From contig OY776119.1 in assembly GCA_963675135.1 (NCBI GenBank), positions 68,751,727 through 68,815,726 of the forward strand: a stretch of DNA of 64,000 nt. The letters are read 5' to 3'. Both the position numbers and the translations under genes were made by a program. This document shows positions 58,471 to 64,000 of this stretch, in pieces (the first letter of the stretch is position 1; each line of letters starts with the position of its first letter). Under the pieces are notes generated by a model. That model worked only from the letters and a program-made list of their open reading frames with translations. It was not told the DNA's origin and did no database searches. This stretch comes from Galeopsis tetrahit (taxonomy: Eukaryota > Streptophyta > Magnoliopsida > Lamiales > Lamiaceae).

Positions 58471-58548
58471 TTCCAACCTCTCAACTAGCCTTAAGCTACA
58501 TGTTCTAACATTCCTAGAACATGTTCATTCAATACTTGACTTAATTAT
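58471..58548. other. Short unassigned stretch between F and H
   Basis: Nothing recognised. 58471-58475 (ttcca) would be the F target duplication if the LTR starts at 58470. Confidence 0.4.
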
Positions 58549-58850
58549 TTGGCATGTCTTAAGGGGTTTTGGTATCTTAATCAAAACTTCTCATTTTATT
58601 CCCAACACCTGACTAACACTCTCGTGGATCCAAATGTGCACTTAGCCAAAAGTAAGGGAGACCTAGTGGATCAACATAAGCATGCTAGAATTATCGGAAG
58701 TCTGATGTACTTAACAAATTATACACGACCTGATATAACATACTCAGTCAGTAAGCTCAGTAGATTCACGAGCAACCCCAACAAGATTCATTGGAAGGCC
58801 CTGATGAGAGTCCTTAGGTATTTGAAACATACACTAAGTTTTTGAATCTT
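58549..58850 (+). pseudogene. pol: Fragment of another Copia pol (RT to RNase H boundary), element H
   Basis: The frame has LVDPNVHLAKSKGDLVD, HARIIGSLMYLTNYTRPDI, YSVSKLSRFTSNP and ALMRVLRYLKHT, the block that follows the RT palm in Copia pol. It is a different, non-SIRE lineage and lies on the plus strand. It stops where the G LTR begins, so G probably inserted into H and the remainder should lie beyond G, outside the window. Confidence 0.85.
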
Positions 58851-58855
58851 GTATA

Positions 58856-60150
58856 TGTTGGTCCCTAGTTGAGTAGATAATATTGAGTAAGCTAGGAAAA
58901 TGTCTAGAGGGGGTGAATAGACTTTTCAAAATCTTTCAATATATCAAAGTACACAATGCGGAATTATCAGATTTATCAATGAGCCCAACAAATTATACTC
59001 AACTGATATGGAAATAAGAACTTCTGTATGAACACTTAACTTGTCTATTCTATATGCAGTTTTAATCAATTAACAAGTAATCAACTAAACACAAATAAAA
59101 CAGTAAAGTAAATCAACACACAAGATTTATAGTGGTTCGACAACTTGTCTACATCCACTCTCACAACTCCAGTTGTGAAATTCTTATTACTCTTCTCTTC
59201 GAGTAGGGTGTTCTTGTGGTTTAGAGTCCCAAGAAATAAGACTTCGATCTTATCGAATATACTACCAAGTATATCTTTGATCTAACAACTAGTTATTTTA
59301 CAAGCAACAAGCAACTTGAACAAACAAACTTTAAACGAAAAACTTCTCTTAGTCCAGTAGTAGCCTTCTTCGAATTTGACTTGTCTTGTGGCTTCAACTT
59401 TCTGAAATTTAACTCTGTGAGTCTCTCTTTTCTTCAAATATCTCAACGCTTCAGTATATTGTATTTCAGTAATGTATCAGTAGTCAAAACCGTTGAACAC
59501 CTTGGAGTATTTATAGACTTCTGAATATCAAGAACAGTTTGTTATCCAACTGACTTTTCTTGATAACTGACTTCGAACTGTTTCTTCTTATCCTTCCACG
59601 CGTTTCTTTAGTTAATTAGTTATTCCATAACTAACTCTTCAATATTCATCCTTATCTTCTTACGTGCTTCTGACTTATGCATCAAGTAGACTTCGTACTT
59701 GTCTTGTCTAGTCTTCCATACTTAGACAATTATTCAGTCTTCACTTGTCTTGTCTTCTCAAGTCTTCTTCCAGCAGTAGACTTCCTTAATGTAGAACTAA
59801 TCTATACTAGTCCTATCATCTAATCCTAACAAGACTATTACAATACTTTAAGCTTTATAATTCAGCTTAATCAACTTAAATCTATACATCAATATAAACA
59901 AACATATGAGCTTCTATACATCAATTAATCGCTCATCATAAACCTATACAAATCTCAACACAGTACTTATAAAACATACTTGTCTTTTCATTCTTTCTTT
60001 TGTACTTTGTACTCTACTGATCTTGTTCATAAGACGACTTCCATAACTAGATCAATCAACACTTAGAAATATATTCAAGTCTACTTTTGGCTTATCAAAA
60101 CTACTTCTCATCATCAATTAGGACTTGCATTAGGATTCATATCCCAACAA
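58856..60150 (-). repeat. Element G 3' LTR
   Basis: On minus it runs from TGTTGGGATATG (60150) to GACCAACA (58856), 1295 bp. TATAAATA at 59516-59509, hairpin about 59160-59125 with GACAA/TTGTC, C-rich block near 58900. It is close to the D LTR. 58851-58855 (gtata) is the likely target duplication. Confidence 0.92.
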
Positions 60151-60164
60151 TTTCCCCCTTTTTG
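60151..60164 (-). other. Polypurine tract, element G
   Basis: Minus AAAAAGGGGGAAAT directly before the LTR start, preceded by GGCTTCATC as in A and B. Confidence 0.93.
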
Positions 60165-60321
60165 ATGAAGCCAAAACTACTTGAATTATTTTAAGTCAGT
60201 AGATCAGTTAAGTAGTTATCTTCTAAAAAATATGTTATCTTTTCATTCATTTCAGTAGATAAGTAGATTACAAATACTTAGACAAAAAAAAATGAAACTA
60301 AGTAAAATACTTACAGATTCT

Positions 60322-63300
60322 TCAATTACTTGGTGTATCAGCATCTGGATTTGGAGTTTGAAAAGCTTCTTGAACTCTTATATGAATATCCGAGATGTGA
60401 TCTTCATTATCAATCTTCTCCTTCTCTAGTAGTTCTTCTTCAAACTTCTTGATTTTGTTGTAGTCGACTCTTTTACCAGAACCTAGTAAAGGAGTTTCCC
60501 ACTTCGGAAAATCAGGAACAAGAATGTTATATCCAACCGCAGTAGCAATGCGCATGATTAAGTTCCACAAATTTTCATCTTCAGCTTCCATGAACTTATC
60601 AAACATAGCATATAACTCTTCTTTGCTATCAGCATCACCATACTTCTTGATAATCCAATGATCAACTTCCCATTTCAGCTTGACAATCTTCCAAGCATCT
60701 CTATGCTCATTGTCAATGAACCTATCAATATGGGCATCTTCAATCATATTTGGATCAGCTTTCAACTTTTGCAGCCTTTTGATGTGTTTACCTAACACCT
60801 TCTTGTTAGCATAACAATCATCTTCTATCATTTGCTTCTTCAGAATCTCTGTCTCATCTAGATCAGCAATAATCTGATCTATAGACTCTTTAACTTTCGG
60901 TTCAGAAACATCCAGCTTTCTCTTAACATTCCTTCTCGTCTGAACTTCTTCAATTGCAACAGACTTACCTTTCGCTATTCTCTTCTGCTCTTCTGTACTT
61001 GCACTGATCTGTTCTAGATCTACTTTCTTTACTAGTCTGCCTCTTCTCCTAGGTCTACTAGTCTCTTCAGTAGCAGCAACAGGTTCAGCAACTTTTTCAA
61101 CAACTTTCACCTCTTCTATCTCTTCCCCCTTTTTGGCTTCATCACTTGCCTTAAGAGTGAATAGAGAAGTGAAACGAGTCATCTCTTCTTCTACAGCTTG
61201 CTTCATCAGATTAGTAGCTTTCTCAATTTGCTTCTGATGAGAACCATCTTCACTCAGCTTTTCAAGACGATTCGTAGTATACTCAAGCTGTTTAGAAACA
61301 AAACTGAATTGATTCTTGAAGTGAGTAGCAGTCAGGCGTAACTTTCGATTTTCATCCGTTATGGCAGTGAGTAATGCTCTAGCCTGAACCAACTGTTCAT
61401 GAGCTTCTCTTCTCTGCTCATCAGCTATTTCAATTTTTACTCTGTAAACCCTTTCCATCTTCTTGGATTCTCTGGCCAAGACTCTAGCAAAGTCGACTGA
61501 ACTCTTCTCTGAGTACTCGACTTGATTCTGTAGAAAGGTTTCCATTTTATTGAACATCTCTTGTCTGAAATCAGCATCCAACTGATTTACTTCATTCATG
61601 ATCATTTCTTTTGAACTTGTCACAAGAGTACTATTCTGTTCAATAAGAGTTTTCTTCACCTCAGACTTCAAGAATTCATCAATAGACGACTTGATCACCT
61701 CCTTCAGATCATCCTTCAACTCGTCTATCGAAGCAGTCGGAATAGTCTGAGTTGCGTGAGCAGCTTCATCAGGAACAGCTTCTTCCATGAGTTCATCTTC
61801 ATCAAGAACTTGAACTTCAACCAACATTTCTTCCAGCTCAGTAGACAAGACCTCGTCTTCTACTGCTTTCTCTTCTGGAACGACACTTCCAGCTATCGCT
61901 TTCAAATTAATTGGAGGACAGTAAGGTACAATGGCTAACCTTGCTTCCTTCGCTCTTCTTTCAGCAGCATCTGAATCTCTTTTCACCAATTCAACTAGCC
62001 TGGCGGTGTAAGCACATGTCTCAGACGGAAAATATTTTTCCACTTGTCTGGTGATCTGACCAACATTGCACCTTGGTCCATGTGCATGCTCAACTTGGAA
62101 TTCAAACACCATTCCACGAAGTTGATCAGAAACATTCTCCAGATCAATGTTTGGATCAGTAGACTGCACCTCTTCTACTGGCTCAATTTCTTGCATCAAC
62201 TCGTCTTCAGCAAGATCAGTTTCCGAGACTTGTACACCAACACTAGATTTGACTTATGATGTCAGCACATCATCAGGTACGTTCAACATCTTCTTCACAA
62301 GAGCAGTCAAGGCATGGGGTGGGAGTAGATCAAAATAATTCTTAACTCCACTATTTTCTTATTGCTCCATCTCCCAGTCTTGAAAGTTTGCAATTCCACC
62401 AATTCCAAGAATTACTTCAAAAATATATTAAGTTGGACCTTTCTTCAATACAACCCAAGTGCATATTCTGATCAATTTTTCATACAACTCTAAAGTTGTA
62501 TCGATCTCAACTGATGGCAACATCTTCTTCAGGTTTCTGGTCATCTGTGCACGCAGCCTCTTCTCACGCATACACATAGGATAATCAACCACGGATTCGA
62601 ATCTGTTTTTGGGAGGGGTCTGAGTAAGTGGGGTCCTTAACTCAGTTGCTGAAGTGTCAGCTAATGGAGTTCCCGAAACAAATGGGTTTAAAGGGTCAAC
62701 ATTTTCTGTTGTGGGTGTAGGAATAGTTTGGATGGTGGATTATGTGGGCTTTGATGTGGTTAGGTTTGGTATTGCAGCCGTAGAAGTATCAGCTAGGGCA
62801 AATATGGTTGTGTCTTGGCTAAGGTTCGAACTCAAAGGTTGAACATTCAACGGAGTGGTTCGGGAAATAGGTCTGGCACGAGATCGAAGTGATCTTGCCT
62901 TGGTTTTCACAGGAACATCAAGAGGAGGTAAAATTGAAGTAGCAAGAGAAGAAGTACTAACCATTTCAGTCTTCTCTACTAGTGGAGAACTGGTCTCAAC
63001 CATCACCAGTCTGTACGCTTCCTCTTCCTCAACTTTTTCATCAGAAGATTCATCTGACTCTATCTCCTCAGAATCATCAACCGGTTCGATCATAGCCTCA
63101 TCTGACACATAGTTAACTAGTGCTCCACTAGTTCCAGCTTTAGCTTCGTCTTCTTCAGCACTAGACGAGTCAGCTTCCAACATAGCGTCTCTTGGGTTAA
63201 TCTGGATTTGTTCTCCCTCAAGCTTCCTTTGCTCAGCTTGTCTGTCGAGAGCATCCTTCTTCAAATAATGTTTCAGAACATGAAACGGCTTGCCCTTGCT

Positions 63301-64000
63301 CCAATCCGTCTTGTTTGGGAGTAGGACCGGTAGAAGGATACTGAGCTTGTTCCCAAAACTCACAGCTGCAGACACCACCCATTCTCTGGCATCTGTGTCC
63401 ACCATAACATTTTTCGCAAAGTACATGACTCGATCTAAGAATAGTCTGTACCAATTTCCATCAGTGATACCATCGTATATGACAGCCATCACTCTTGCCT
63501 TCTGGAGAGTTACAGAATCGTAACTACCAATCACACCAAGCAACATTTTGCTTGCAATGTCGAGAAGGTCTTGTATTTTGGTAGCAACTCCTTCTTCTTC
63601 ACAGACGGAATCTTGCCATCGCGCCCTAACTTCAATTTCTTTCCACAAAATATACTGAGATACCTCAACTCTTGACCTACCCCATAAGTTTCCACATTAA
63701 TCGTACCCGAAGGCAAGCTTAATGCGTTGAATAGGACTTCTCAAGTGATCTCCACTCGACAACCACCAACATATGATTCAATGGAGTCTCCTAGACGAGT
63801 AGCAGTGGCGAAGAACTCCAGAACCTCTTCTTCATAGACCACTTCTGGAAAAGCCTCCAAATAAGGTCTCAAACCGCATCTGAAGCACTTGATTAAAATT
63901 TCCTTGTTGTCATCAGTATGCCTTCCGTTGAAGAACACGGAGCTTTCAACATGCACTTTGCCTTCCGAAGCATATTTACCTAGATCGAATCTTGCTTGTA
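60322..64000 (-). pseudogene. Element G ORF3, broken, 5' end off the window
   Basis: Blocks in order: FFNGRHTDDN, GLRPYLEAFPEVV, EFFATATRLGD, RVMAVIYDGI, FGNKLSILLPVLLP, acidic region, Ser/Thr/Pro linker, YPMCMREKRL, FQDWEMEQ, coiled coil, TRFTSLFTLKASDEAKKGE, Arg/Lys stretch, WEVDHWIIKKYG, LWNLIMRI, SGKRVDYNKIKKFEEELL, and the end PNPDADTPSN. Lesions: TGA at 63741-63743, frameshift near 63580, and in-frame TAA at 62740-62742, 62428-62430, 62359-62361 and 62254-62256. It is the most complete template for the D ORF3 fragments. Confidence 0.88.

Overview
The window is plant nuclear DNA made almost entirely of nested and tandem Ty1/Copia LTR retrotransposons. The evidence is Met-tRNA-type primer sites (TGGTATCAGAGC), LTRs of 1.3-2.2 kb bounded by TG...CA with 5-bp target duplications, gag with CCHC knuckles, and pol in the Copia order protease-integrase-RT-RNase H. 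No host gene, rRNA, tRNA or CRISPR array was recognised. A repeat-rich, AT-rich plant genome, probably a eudicot, is likely; the species cannot be told.

Layout. (1) 1-13876: two head-to-tail units (period 7277 bp) of one Copia family, called Copia-1, sharing LTRs. Both gag-pol genes carry the same four disabling lesions. The array ends at 13876 inside an older minus-strand ORF. (2) 13877-58470: a Russian-doll nest of SIRE/Maximus-like Copia elements. The outermost is F (minus): 5' LTR 56904-58470, gag, pol, then a third ORF (ORF3) at 17413-13877. D (plus) lies in F between pol and ORF3 (17799-20099 and 48651-50591). A (plus) lies in D's ORF3 (20100-48650) and is itself an LTR-sharing tandem array with a truncated second unit. 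B (plus, 27771-41903) lies in A between pol and ORF3, is flanked by GACAG repeats, and has near-identical LTRs and open gag and pol. (3) 58471-64000: a small plus-strand Copia RT fragment (H) interrupted by a fifth SIRE-like element, G (minus; 3' LTR 58856-60150, ORF3 running off the window).

The SIRE-like elements share one plan: LTR, PBS, long gag, stop codon(s), pol opening at TTGCAG, a 0.7-1.5 kb spacer with a purine tract, a very large ORF3 with no recognisable membrane segment, PPT, LTR. ORF3 occurs five times (A, B, D, E/F, G). It is the least explained part of the window: conserved N-terminal, central and C-terminal blocks joined by disordered and coiled-coil stretches, and a 15-nt DNA stretch identical in all five copies that repeats the element's own polypurine tract.

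Inferred insertion order: F first; D into F; A into D; A tandemised and was deleted on its right; B into A. Copia-1 went into F's ORF3 at an undetermined point and was then duplicated. Homology calls were made by reading the protein and DNA directly; no database was searched.
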